This document shows, piece after piece, positions 21,873 to 30,630 of a stretch of DNA of 40,231 nt (positions within the stretch are counted from its first letter, which is position 1; each line of letters begins with the position of its first letter). The notes under the pieces are model-generated. The model was not told where the DNA came from. It was given only the letters and a program-made list of their open reading frames with translations, and made no database searches. Source of the stretch: an uncultured Rickettsiales bacterium (GTDB taxonomy: Bacteria > Pseudomonadota > Alphaproteobacteria > Rs-D84); NCBI GenBank assembly GCA_900546225.1, contig URBZ01000008.1, positions 1-40,231 of the forward strand. Reading direction: 5' to 3'. A program made the translations under genes and the position numbers.

Positions 21873-22416
21873 ATTTGTGGGCAGTTTTGAAACCGTTGCA
21901 TCTTTGCCACGTACACAGTTTCCAGAATATGCGTTTATTGGGCGCAGTAATGTTGGTAAATCGTCGTTGATAAATGCTGTTGTTGGGCAAAATGTTGCGC
22001 GCACATCAAATACCCCTGGACGGACACAGACAATCAACTTATTTAACATGGACGATCGCGCGATGATTGTTGATTTGCCAGGGTATGGCTATGCACGTGC
22101 GTCACGTGCAGACGCAATGCGGTGGTTGGCGCGATTAGAAGAATATCTGATGACGCGCAAGTTGGCACGTCTGTACATACTGATTGATTCACGTATTGGT
22201 GCGCGCGCGTCTGATTTGGATTTAATGGATTTCTGTGATGCGCATGGCATTGGGTATCAGGTTGTTATGACCAAAAAGGACAAGCGTGTTCGCGAAGAAG
22301 ATCAGCATGCATTATCGCATGAAAATCACCCAGCAATGATGGCAGAAATTCTGGAAACATCGGCCGAAAAGAAATTTGGTCTGGAGGCCATAAGGGCGCA
22401 AATTGGAATCAAATAA
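21865..22416 (+). CDS. engB: Ribosome biogenesis GTPase EngB (YihA/YsxC)
   Basis: An essential-type GTPase for late 50S assembly, 183 residues. G1 is GRSNVGKSS (26-34), G2/T loop NTPGRTQTIN, G3 DLPGYGYA, G4 MTKKDK (degenerate TKxD), and G5 near ETSAEKKFG, all as in EngB. It overlaps rsmI by 8 nt at the start and addB by 14 nt at the end, so translation of the three is probably coupled. Confidence 0.95.
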   Translation: MIKFVGSFETVASLPRTQFPEYAFIGRSNVGKSSLINAVVGQNVARTSNTPGRTQTINLFNMDDRAMIVDLPGYGYARASRADAMRWLARLEEYLMTRKLARLYILIDSRIGARASDLDLMDFCDAHGIGYQVVMTKKDKRVREEDQHALSHENHPAMMAEILETSAEKKFGLEAIRAQIGIK

Positions 22417-24913
22417 GAATATATTTTGTGCAACAAATCCCGCAAAAATGTCAGATGCGTTGTGGCGTGTGTTATCGGCCTCTGGCGTGGATTTGTCACG
22501 TATGTTGATATTTTTGCCCAGCAGACGTGCCGTGCGCACGGTGGAAAAAATGCTGGCGGAAAAATCGGGTGGGGCGGTGATTTTGCCTGAATTGGTTGCG
22601 CTGGGCGAAGGCGCACCTGACGAGGTTGATGATGACATTGCGTGTGACACAATTTCAAATATGTCGCGCGTTGTTATGTTGGCGAAATTATTGGCTGCCG
22701 ATGCCAGTATAAAAAATATTACAACGGCATTGCCGGTTGCGCGTGATTTGGTGCGTATGACGGACTATCTGGAAAACGAAGGGGTGGACGCCAGTACGAT
22801 TGATTGGAATGCGCTGGTTGGGGACGAATATGCCGCGCATTTTCAGCACAAGGCAAAATTGCTGGAAATTATCACACGTGTTTTGCCGGCATACTATGCG
22901 GGGCGACCAACCCAGACCGCCGCGCGTAATGCCGCAATACGTGGTTGGACGGCGCATTTGAACGATTATGATTTGGTTGTTGTGTGCGCATCAACCGCCA
23001 GTGTGCCCGCAACCGCGGATTTAATGCGTGCGGTGGCGCGCGCGCCACATGGGCGAATAATTTTATCTGGTAAATATTCGGGCGATGATACTGATTTGAC
23101 ACGCGCAACGCACCCATATAATGCCGAGTATAAATTTTTAACATCGTTGGGATTGACGGAATCAGATGTACAACCGATTGATGTTGGTGCGTCGCCGATT
23201 GATTTCTTGAACTATGCATTTGGCAATAACCCACAAATCCCAGATGATGGTGCGATGGTGCGGCATTGTCATTTGATTGAATGCGCCCGTGAAAGTGAAG
23301 AGGCCGCCGTTGTTGCAGAAATTGCGTCCCGTGCAATGCATGAAAATAAATCTGTTTTAATTATTACGCCCGATGCGGCGGGTAACCAGCGTGCGGCATT
23401 TGCGTTGCGCGCGCGGGGAATTGATGCGGACTTTTCAGGGGGCATTGCCGGCACAATGACGAATACCGGTCGCGCAATTCTGAACGTGTTTTCAGATTGG
23501 ATTGATGCGGGCGACAATGCAACGTTTGAACGGCTGTATGCGGCGGTGGACGGCAATTTGTTTGAAATGATTGTGCGCATGGTGGACGAAAATCGCGATG
23601 CGTTTGCGCCGGCGTTTGATATGTCTGATGCGACGTCGATGCAGATATGGGCGGCGATAAAGAATATGTCTGATTGTATTCGCGATGCCGATATTAAATT
23701 ATCGCTGTCTGATGCATACGCATTTTTAACAGATGCAATTTCCGGTGTGTCGGTGCGTGGTGCGATGAACAGTGCGGCGCGCGTGGTTGTTCTGGGGACA
23801 ATCGAATCACGTATGCAAACCGCTGATGTTGTGATTCTGACCGGTTTGAACGAGGGTATGTTCCCCGCACGTGGCTATGAAAATGCATGGTTGCCAGTGC
23901 GTTTGGCAACGCAAATTGGATTGCCGTCTGCGGACAGAAAGGTTTCATTACAGGCATTGGATTTTATGAATCTGTCGTGTGGGCCGGACGTGTATTGGAC
24001 ACGCAGTGGTGCGTCCGGTGGGGTTCAGACGGCGGAATCGCGTTTTATATCACGCGTGCGCGCGCGTGGTGGTGCGTTTGATACGGCGGCGGGTACTGAT
24101 ATCTTGCGTGTGGTGCGCGCCCGTGATGATGTAGTGCCCCGACCGCTGGATTACAGTGCGCCAACGCCACCCGCCGATTGGTCAGATGTGTATGTAACAG
24201 CGTTGGAAAAACTGATACACAACCCATACACATTTTACGTAAATCATATTTTGAAATTGCGTGTATTGGACGATTACTGGTCCGCGCCTGATGCGCGCCA
24301 GTTTGGCGATTTGGTGCATGGTGTGCTGGAATCATTCAGTAATAAAACCGCCGCGGATTTGATTGCAGAAATGGACGCACGTGCGCGCGGCGTTCTGGGC
24401 GCGGACAGCATAATATATCATTTCTGGCACAAGCGATTCTTGGAAATTGCGCCGGTGGCATTGGAATATTTGAATGCGTTGCCGCCATCGGTTGCAGAAA
24501 CGGCGGGTGTTGTAAATATTGCGGGGCGCAATGTTCGTGCGCGTGCGGATCGCATTTGGGACGGTGGGGTTTTGGACATCAAGACCGGTACGCCACCAAC
24601 AAAAAAACAACTGGCCGAAGGGAATATGCCACAATTACCATTAGAGGCGTATATACTGCAATCCGGCGGGTTCACAATATCAACAACTGAAAAATCGCGC
24701 ACGCCGGTAATGGTATTTTTACAATTAAAGAGTGGGGCGGTAAAACCAATAGAATACAGCGCGGACGATACGGCGCAAATGATTGCGGCGGCGGTCGATA
24801 AAACAACAGAACTGTTTAATATGTATTCTGCGGGTGGCGCGCAATATGAATACAGGGACACCAGCGACCAAAAATATCATATCTATGATGATTTGGCACG
24901 TAATCGCGATTGA
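22403..24913 (+). CDS. addB: Double-strand break repair protein AddB
   Basis: Alphaproteobacterial-type AddB, the nuclease-helicase-like subunit of the AddAB complex that resects DNA ends for RecA. The 836 residues are shorter than the roughly 1000 usual for the family. The N-terminus (IFCATNPAKMSDALWRVL) aligns with the AddB opening, which favours a TTG start at 22403 inside engB over the next ATG at 22448. LPSRRAVRTV and LTGLNEGMFPARGYENAWLP are helicase-like segments. The C-terminal PD-(D/E)XK nuclease shows FGDLVHGVLESF, ARADRIWDGGVLDIKTG and QLPLEAYIL. addA, normally next to addB, is not in the window: the following gene is xthA on the other strand. Confidence 0.88.
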   Translation: MESNKNIFCATNPAKMSDALWRVLSASGVDLSRMLIFLPSRRAVRTVEKMLAEKSGGAVILPELVALGEGAPDEVDDDIACDTISNMSRVVMLAKLLAADASIKNITTALPVARDLVRMTDYLENEGVDASTIDWNALVGDEYAAHFQHKAKLLEIITRVLPAYYAGRPTQTAARNAAIRGWTAHLNDYDLVVVCASTASVPATADLMRAVARAPHGRIILSGKYSGDDTDLTRATHPYNAEYKFLTSLGLTESDVQPIDVGASPIDFLNYAFGNNPQIPDDGAMVRHCHLIECARESEEAAVVAEIASRAMHENKSVLIITPDAAGNQRAAFALRARGIDADFSGGIAGTMTNTGRAILNVFSDWIDAGDNATFERLYAAVDGNLFEMIVRMVDENRDAFAPAFDMSDATSMQIWAAIKNMSDCIRDADIKLSLSDAYAFLTDAISGVSVRGAMNSAARVVVLGTIESRMQTADVVILTGLNEGMFPARGYENAWLPVRLATQIGLPSADRKVSLQALDFMNLSCGPDVYWTRSGASGGVQTAESRFISRVRARGGAFDTAAGTDILRVVRARDDVVPRPLDYSAPTPPADWSDVYVTALEKLIHNPYTFYVNHILKLRVLDDYWSAPDARQFGDLVHGVLESFSNKTAADLIAEMDARARGVLGADSIIYHFWHKRFLEIAPVALEYLNALPPSVAETAGVVNIAGRNVRARADRIWDGGVLDIKTGTPPTKKQLAEGNMPQLPLEAYILQSGGFTISTTEKSRTPVMVFLQLKSGAVKPIEYSADDTAQMIAAAVDKTTELFNMYSAGGAQYEYRDTSDQKYHIYDDLARNRD

Positions 24914-24915
24914 TA

Positions 24916-25686
24916 TTATTTAATGGTCAGCATCAATCCGCAATGATCGGTTGGTTTGTTTGCCATACGTGGCGCGGTATCAATTTCGCAATTTTTAATC
25001 ATCTGCATTGCCGCGGGATTTGCCAAGAAATAATCCAAACGCAATCCCATATTTTTACCAACAGTGTCGCCACCGCGATAACCAAACCAAGTATATGCAA
25101 CTTCGTCTGGGTGCATTGTGCGCCATACGTCTGACCAGCCGGCATCAATCCACGATTGCATTACGGCGCGCGCGGCCGGCGCGGCAATAGCGATATTTAC
25201 ATAGTTCGCCGGTTTCCATACGTCGCGGTCGGTCAGTGCGATGTTAAAATCACCACCAATTATTACGGGTTCTGGGGAATGCAAATATTGTTCAATGTAT
25301 TTTGTAAATGCGGCCAACCATTCCATCTTGTACGGAAATTTTGGTGAATCGATTGTATCACCATTCGGCATATACACGTTTATCAGGCGCACACGTCCAT
25401 CAACAACGCATTCCAAGAATCGCGCGTTTACGTCGGAATAGGTCGGCAACCCCATTGTCACATCTTCGATAGAACACTTGGAAAAAGTAGCAACGCCGTT
25501 CCAACTCTTTTGACCAAAAACCTTGATATTATAGCCGTATTCGTCAAACAGATTGTGCGGAAATCCGGCGGTTTCGACCTTTAATTCCTGAACCATGATG
25601 GTGTCGTATTCGCCCGCACGCAGAATATCAATAAAACTCTCGGCATGGGCGCGGATTGAATTTATATTTAATGTCAGAATTTTCAT
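24916..25686 (-). CDS. xthA: Exodeoxyribonuclease III / AP endonuclease
   Basis: ExoIII-family 3'-5' exonuclease and AP endonuclease of base excision repair, 256 residues. Metal and catalytic motifs are in order: LTLNINSIRA (N7 region), MVQELK (catalytic Glu), VYMPNGD, GGDFNIAL (Asp/Asn pair), RLDYFL, and the terminal Asp-His in PTDHCGLML. It is tail to tail with addB, 2 nt apart, and divergent from the acyl-CoA synthetase gene. The ATG at 25686 has GGGAAAG upstream. Confidence 0.93.
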   Translation of the reverse strand: MKILTLNINSIRAHAESFIDILRAGEYDTIMVQELKVETAGFPHNLFDEYGYNIKVFGQKSWNGVATFSKCSIEDVTMGLPTYSDVNARFLECVVDGRVRLINVYMPNGDTIDSPKFPYKMEWLAAFTKYIEQYLHSPEPVIIGGDFNIALTDRDVWKPANYVNIAIAAPAARAVMQSWIDAGWSDVWRTMHPDEVAYTWFGYRGGDTVGKNMGLRLDYFLANPAAMQMIKNCEIDTAPRMANKPTDHCGLMLTIK

Positions 25687-25756
25687 ATTTGCAATCTTTC
25701 CCTTTGGTTATATAATACTGGCAGTCCAATATAAAAAAAACAAGGAAATTTATAAG

Positions 25757-27337
25757 ATGAATATGTATCAACTGCTGGAAAAGGCAGTCGTAACATGGCC
25801 AGATTATTTGATTCTGGTTCGCGAAGAAGTAACGTTTTCGGCGTTCTTGGATTTGGTCAAGGCGCGCGCGGCATCATTGCATGCGGCGGGGATTGAACGT
25901 GGCGATGTTGTTGGTGTGCTGTCGCACAATATACCACAGTTTCCAATTACCATGTTTGCAATTTGGTATTTGGGTGGGCGTGTGTTGTTGCTGGACACAA
26001 ATCTGACACCGTTTGAATATGACAATATGGCGGAAATCACAAAATGCAAAATGGTTTGCGCGGAAAAGTCATTTTTCTATAAAACAGACAAGTTCAAGTT
26101 TTATGATATCACGAAAAAAGACGGCAAACCAAATCCGGATTTGACCGCGGCACCGGTTGAATCAACCGAGATTGCAACACTGTCGTTCACATCGGGTTCA
26201 ACCGGCACGCCCAAGGTTGTGCCACTGACACACTTTAACCTGATTGAATGCGCAAATTCATTGCAGGATATGCACGAATGGATAAATGCGGGCGATATCA
26301 TGTACGGTTTCTTGCCGATGTATCATATCTTTGGCTTCGCGGTTGAAATCTTGGCCACATTGCATTATGGGTCTGGCATGCTGCTGCAACCAACCGTCAA
26401 TCCAAAAGAAATCATGGCGGATTTCAAAAAATATAAACCACAACTGATTCCGGCTGTGCCCCGATTGTTCGAGGTTATTAGAAATCGTATCATCGACACG
26501 TTGAAAGAAAAACGCATGTGGTGGATGGCATCGTTTGTTCTGAAATATGGAAACGTGCTGAACAAGATTGGTCTGGGATTCTTGGTGCGCAAGGTGCAAG
26601 AACCCGTTCTGGCAATCTTTGGTGGACGTGCGCGTTTGCTGATTGCGGGTGGTGCGGCGACCAAGCCAGAGGTTGAAAAGTTCTATGAACGTTTGGGCCT
26701 GACATTTATTCAGGGCTATGGTTTGACAGAAACCGTTGGGCCAATCTGTATTTCCAAACCGACCAAGAAACGTTTTCCGTTTGCGTTTGGTGCACCAACA
26801 TCAAACAACGAATGCGAAATTCGTGATAAAAACGAAGATGGCGTTGGTGTTCTGTGGCTGCGTGGACATCAGGTGTTTGGTGGGTATCTGAACAACCCAA
26901 CCGTCAACGAACAGGTATTCGATGAACGCGGGTTCTTTAACACCGGTGACATGGTGTCGATGGATAAAAACGGCGAACTGCATTTTGCCGGCCGTAAAAA
27001 ACAAGTGATTGTTTTGGACAGTGGCAAAAACGTTTATCCAGATGAACTGGAAGGGTTATTTATGAAAATCCCAGGGGTCAAAAACGTTGCCGTGTTTGAA
27101 CACAAGGTCAAAGATAAAACGGTGACCTATGGCGTGTTCAGTGTGGACGCAGATATGACGTTGGAAAAATTGTCTGCTGCGATTGCGCAGGCGAACAAAA
27201 AGGTTGCGTCTTATAAATGGGTGACGCACTTTGCCATGACCACCGACGAATTGCCAATGACCAGCACACAGAAAGTGAAACATCATGTGGTGCGGCAGAA
27301 TTTGATTGATGGCAAATACCCAATCAGAAAAGAGTAA
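25757..27337 (+). CDS. AMP-binding acyl-CoA/acyl-ACP synthetase
   Basis: A 526-residue ANL-superfamily adenylating enzyme that activates a carboxylic acid, probably a fatty acid, with ATP and CoA or ACP. Motifs: P-loop LSFTSGSTGTPKVVPL (about 149-164), YGFLPMYHIFG, GYGLTETVGPI, the adenylate motif FNTGDMVSMDKNGELHFAGRKKQVI, and the C-terminal catalytic lysine region TSTQKVKHHVV. The substrate cannot be fixed from sequence; a long-chain acid is the default. The start has AAGGAA 10 nt upstream and a TATAAT-containing promoter in the xthA gap. The frame is open further upstream but runs into xthA antisense and the promoter. Confidence 0.85.
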   Translation: MNMYQLLEKAVVTWPDYLILVREEVTFSAFLDLVKARAASLHAAGIERGDVVGVLSHNIPQFPITMFAIWYLGGRVLLLDTNLTPFEYDNMAEITKCKMVCAEKSFFYKTDKFKFYDITKKDGKPNPDLTAAPVESTEIATLSFTSGSTGTPKVVPLTHFNLIECANSLQDMHEWINAGDIMYGFLPMYHIFGFAVEILATLHYGSGMLLQPTVNPKEIMADFKKYKPQLIPAVPRLFEVIRNRIIDTLKEKRMWWMASFVLKYGNVLNKIGLGFLVRKVQEPVLAIFGGRARLLIAGGAATKPEVEKFYERLGLTFIQGYGLTETVGPICISKPTKKRFPFAFGAPTSNNECEIRDKNEDGVGVLWLRGHQVFGGYLNNPTVNEQVFDERGFFNTGDMVSMDKNGELHFAGRKKQVIVLDSGKNVYPDELEGLFMKIPGVKNVAVFEHKVKDKTVTYGVFSVDADMTLEKLSAAIAQANKKVASYKWVTHFAMTTDELPMTSTQKVKHHVVRQNLIDGKYPIRKE

Positions 27338-27353
27338 ATCGTCATCGGTTCGC

Positions 27354-27417
27354 ATTGCGCGGGTTTATCATGGCTCATGTACGTCTTGTACACTACGCCA
27401 TGATAAACCCGCGCAGT
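27354..27417. repeat. Long perfect inverted repeat (large hairpin)
   Basis: Bases 27357-27374 are the exact reverse complement of 27397-27414, an 18-bp arm, extendable to about 21 bp with one wobble. The 22-nt loop has its own TGTAC/GTACA stem. There is no T tract, so it is not a normal terminator. Confidence 0.8.
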
Positions 27418-27449
27418 CGGCACAATGAAAGATTTACTTTATATTTAGA

Positions 27450-27469
27450 CCGCCCAATGGGCGGTTTTT
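27450..27469 (+). terminator. terminator of the acyl-CoA synthetase gene
   Basis: CCGCCC (27450-27455) and GGGCGG (27459-27464) around AAT, followed by TTTTT. Confidence 0.8.
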
Positions 27470-27475
27470 GTTTCT

Positions 27476-27535
27476 TGTCATTGCGAGTGAAACGAAGCAA
27501 TCCAGTCAATAAAAAATGTCCGCCATCGGCGGACA
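27476..27535. repeat. Composite intergenic repeat, copy A
   Basis: A TGTCATTGCGAG...GCAATCCAG unit (27478-27505) is followed by the TGTCCGCC/GGCGGACA hairpin (27517-27535). The same two-part module occurs inverted at 39983-40040. The hairpin with the A6 tract on its left also serves as the minus-strand terminator of mnmE. Confidence 0.75.
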
Positions 27536-27559
27536 CATTTATTATTTTGTGTCGTTTTT

Positions 27560-28864
27560 TTATTTTCCCAAACACAGTTGTGAAAATGTGGCGTCCATTA
27601 CGTCGGCAGCACTGATTGTCCCTAGGATTTTACCGATTGCGTCGGCGGCGCGGCGAACGTGTTCTGAAAATATATCATAATTATCGCCGGCGGCGATTGC
27701 GTCGTGCAATTCTGTGCGGACATCGGTCAGCAATGCGCGTGTGCGTGCGTTGACGGTCAGTTGGGATTCGGACGTGCCGACCAATTCTGTGATACGGCGG
27801 CGAATTGCAATCATCAGGTTATCAATACCGTCGCCTGTTTTGGCCGACACATAAATTGCATCGCTTTTGTTTTTGCAATCGCACAGGTCGGATTTATTTA
27901 CGACCGTAATTTCATTTTGTGTGGTTGGGGTGGTGGGCGTGCTCTGTGCGCCATCAATTACATGCAAAATCAAATCGGCGTTTTTAATTTCGTCATTTGT
28001 GCGCTGAATCCCGATTTGTTCAATCGCATCGTCTGTATCGCGCAGGCCGGCCGTATCAGAAATATTTACCATATACCCATCGATGTCCAATGTGCATGAT
28101 ACAACGTCGCGCGTTGTGCCTGGGGTGTCAGATACAATCGCACGATTTTCGCCAACCAGACGATTAAATAATGATGATTTACCCGCGTTTGTTGCGCCAA
28201 CCAGTGCGATGTTGAAACCGCTGCGGATAGCGCGGGACGCGGCATAGCGCGAAATTGCATTGTCGATTTCGTTGTATAAATTTTGCGTTTTGTTGCGAAT
28301 TTTTTCACCGATATTTGTTGGTAATTCGTCGTCGGCATAGTCCAAGATTGCGGCGGCGTATGCGGCGATTTCAACCATCTGCGCGCGCCATGTGTCGTAA
28401 ATACGACTGTCGCGGCCGGTCATTGATTGCAGGGCGGCACGGCGTTGGCGTTCCGTCTGGGCGTCCAGCAATGCGGCCAGACCATCAACGTCAGCCAAAT
28501 CCATTTTTCCGTTCAGAAATGCGCGGCGCGAAAATTCGCCGCGGGTTGCCATACGTGCGCCCGTGGTTGATAAAAAATCAAAAATTTTATTTATCACCGC
28601 CGGTGCGCCATGCGAATAAATTTCAATTACGTCCGTACCGGTGAATGAATGCGGCGCGGCAAAAAATACCAATATCGTTTGGTCAATCAAATCGCCCGCA
28701 TTATCGGTCAGGTTTGCAAAATACGTGCGGCGCGCATCAAAATTACCGCGCCCCAGCAATCGCGCAAACAAATCGCGCAAATTGTCGCCAGAGATGCGAA
28801 TAACGGCAACGCCACTTTTCCCGTGCCCCGATGACAGGGCAAAAATCGTATCATTATTATTCAT
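27560..28864 (-). CDS. mnmE: tRNA modification GTPase MnmE
   Basis: With MnmG, MnmE adds the 5-(carboxymethyl)aminomethyl group to U34 of certain tRNAs. 434 residues, slightly short. The N-terminal folate-binding domain opens TIFALSSGHGKSGVAVIRISG and includes RGEFSRRAFLNGKMDL; the helical domain follows. The GTPase domain has G1 GATNAGKSS, G2/G3 SDTPGTTRD and SDTAGLRDT, and G4 NKSD. The C-terminal catalytic cysteine is present in FSQLCLGK (the usual motif is CIGK). It is the last gene of the minus operon ruvA / S8 protease / mnmE, overlapping the protease gene by 8 nt. Confidence 0.95.
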   Translation of the reverse strand: MNNNDTIFALSSGHGKSGVAVIRISGDNLRDLFARLLGRGNFDARRTYFANLTDNAGDLIDQTILVFFAAPHSFTGTDVIEIYSHGAPAVINKIFDFLSTTGARMATRGEFSRRAFLNGKMDLADVDGLAALLDAQTERQRRAALQSMTGRDSRIYDTWRAQMVEIAAYAAAILDYADDELPTNIGEKIRNKTQNLYNEIDNAISRYAASRAIRSGFNIALVGATNAGKSSLFNRLVGENRAIVSDTPGTTRDVVSCTLDIDGYMVNISDTAGLRDTDDAIEQIGIQRTNDEIKNADLILHVIDGAQSTPTTPTTQNEITVVNKSDLCDCKNKSDAIYVSAKTGDGIDNLMIAIRRRITELVGTSESQLTVNARTRALLTDVRTELHDAIAAGDNYDIFSEHVRRAADAIGKILGTISAADVMDATFSQLCLGK

Positions 28865-29999
28865 TTTGCATACTTTTTTGTTTTAATAAATTCATTTCCA
28901 TTTCGCGGGAAATACGCGTAACCTCGCGCACGATGGCGTCGGGGTTGATTATTTTCCCGCCGTTTTTGGATTCAGTTGCGGTGCGAATCAAAATATCTTT
29001 CAATTCATCTTGCCAATTTGGGCGTGTGAAAAAGATTTGATTGCCTTGGGCTGCTGATGCGAATACACCGGCGATGTATGGAAATGTAGAACTGCTGCCG
29101 CCAGCACGTGTATATGCATAGCCGCCCAACCAGAATGGACTGGTTTTGCCATCGGTTGGAATGCCAACCCTGTTGAATTTATTTTTGTTTGGGTAACGCG
29201 GGTCGCATTGCACGGTTGGCAATGGTTTATATGCACCGCCCAGAATCATCATGCCGGCCGCTTCGCACTGGCGGAACAGGGCGTCTGTTTCGGCGGTGAA
29301 TAAATCTGTGCGCGATCCCCAACTGCACGAAACAAAATGAATCTTTTGATTTTCTGGCAATGTTTTATTCAATGCCAATAATTTTTTTAATGCATCGTTC
29401 ACGTATTCGCGCGTTATTACGCGTTCATTGTTGTCGGTGATTTTTATCATCGGCGCGGCAAAATAATACAGGTCTGCATCAGGGGCGGTGCCGGTGCTTT
29501 TGCCAACCGCGCAACCAGCAACCAAACTGCCGTGATAATCGATGCCGTTTTTGTCCTGATACCCGTCGACAACATCATAATATTTAATTCTGTCGGCGTA
29601 TTCATCGTGTTCGCGGTTCAGGCGTTGGTCAATGATTGCAATGCTGACACCGTGGCCGGTTTTGCCGGCATTGTGCGCGTCTGTTATGCCGAATGGTTTT
29701 TTGCTGTTTTGTAAAATTTGTGCGGGGTTTATGCCATTGGGTAATTTATCTGATGATGGCCAAATCATAGAATCCGTCCAAGACAAAATGATGCCATTCT
29801 CTTTTGCGGTCGCAGGTGACATATACTGTTCCAGTTGACCATCAAACATATTCGCGTAACCTGATAAATCCAAATCTGATAAATCCAGATTGCGGAGTTT
29901 GCCACCCAATTCCAGTAATTCTGGGACAGATTGCACCCGTGTGTAATCAGAGTCCGAGATTTTCATAGTGGCGTTTTTGAATGTGACTTTCTTGTCCAT
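28857..29999 (-). CDS. Subtilisin-like (S8) serine protease, cytoplasmic
   Basis: A 380-residue S8-family protein without a signal peptide. The triad is visible: D124 in SIAIIDQRL, H156 in DYHGSLVAG, S303 in GGSSSTFPYIAG. The Asn of the oxyanion hole (normally in an AAGN-type motif) is not evident: the corresponding segment reads GMMILGGAYKPLP. The N-terminus has an LRNLDLSDLDLSG pentapeptide- or leucine-rich-like stretch. The start overlaps the ruvA stop by one base and the stop overlaps mnmE by 8 nt, so it is co-translated between two housekeeping genes. The substrate is unknown. It may be an active intracellular protease or a low-activity relative. Confidence 0.82.
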   Translation of the reverse strand: MDKKVTFKNATMKISDSDYTRVQSVPELLELGGKLRNLDLSDLDLSGYANMFDGQLEQYMSPATAKENGIILSWTDSMIWPSSDKLPNGINPAQILQNSKKPFGITDAHNAGKTGHGVSIAIIDQRLNREHDEYADRIKYYDVVDGYQDKNGIDYHGSLVAGCAVGKSTGTAPDADLYYFAAPMIKITDNNERVITREYVNDALKKLLALNKTLPENQKIHFVSCSWGSRTDLFTAETDALFRQCEAAGMMILGGAYKPLPTVQCDPRYPNKNKFNRVGIPTDGKTSPFWLGGYAYTRAGGSSSTFPYIAGVFASAAQGNQIFFTRPNWQDELKDILIRTATESKNGGKIINPDAIVREVTRISREMEMNLLKQKSMQNE

Positions 30000-30580
30000 T
30001 ATTTGCCCCCGCTGATTTCTTTCAGTGCCAATGGAACAAGGCGGGCGACGTCCGCGTCTGGATTTGCGGCAACCAATTTCTGTGCCATGTCAACAATGTC
30101 CAGACGGCGATAGCCCAATGATTCCAACGCCGCCAGCAAATCTGGCAGGGCAGATCCGCCGGTGTCCGTCACCGCATCAAAGTTAAATGCGTTGCCGGCG
30201 ATTTTGTTCTTTAATTCCAGAATGATTTTTTCGGCAACCTTTTTCCCGACGCCTGGGGCGGCGGTGATGGTTTTGGCATCGCCCGTTGCAATCGCGGACA
30301 TCAATGTGTCGGTGGGCAATGTGTTCAAGATTGACAACGCCCCACGTGGCCCAACGCCCGACACCCCCGTCAGCTGTACAAACAGGTTCTGGCCCGCCAT
30401 CGTTTTGAACCCGTACAGGCGGATTGAATCCTCGCGCACGACGGTTTCAATCCATAATGCGACCGTTTCGCGCGGGGACAGCGTGTCGGGGGTAAAAACC
30501 TTGTATCCGACGCCGGATACCATTAAAATTACGAATCCGTCGCCAATATAATCAACAACCCCTTGCAATTTGCCAATCAT
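29999..30580 (-). CDS. ruvA: Holliday junction DNA helicase subunit RuvA
   Basis: RuvA binds four-way junctions and loads RuvB for branch migration. 193 residues. The N-terminal OB fold (MIGKLQGVVDYIGDGFVILMVSGVGYKVF, split here) is followed by two helix-hairpin-helix motifs, LTGVSGVGPRGALSIL and APGVGKKVAEKIILELK, and a C-terminal RuvB-binding domain after a linker (LPDLLAALESLGYRR). ruvB is not adjacent; ruvC lies about 1.2 kb away on the same strand but is separated by yebC on the other strand. Confidence 0.95.
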   Translation of the reverse strand: MIGKLQGVVDYIGDGFVILMVSGVGYKVFTPDTLSPRETVALWIETVVREDSIRLYGFKTMAGQNLFVQLTGVSGVGPRGALSILNTLPTDTLMSAIATGDAKTITAAPGVGKKVAEKIILELKNKIAGNAFNFDAVTDTGGSALPDLLAALESLGYRRLDIVDMAQKLVAANPDADVARLVPLALKEISGGK

Positions 30581-30630
30581 TTGTTATCCTTTTGGCGTAA
30601 TTTTAACCTAATTAAATAAAAAGGTCAAAT

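Noticed and set aside
25595..25756. Upstream extension of the acyl-CoA synthetase frame
   Set aside because: It runs antisense through the xthA start and the promoter; family homology begins at the ATG at 25757.
27355..27615. Short frames in both strands over the big inverted repeat
   Set aside because: They mirror each other because of the palindrome and cross the terminators.
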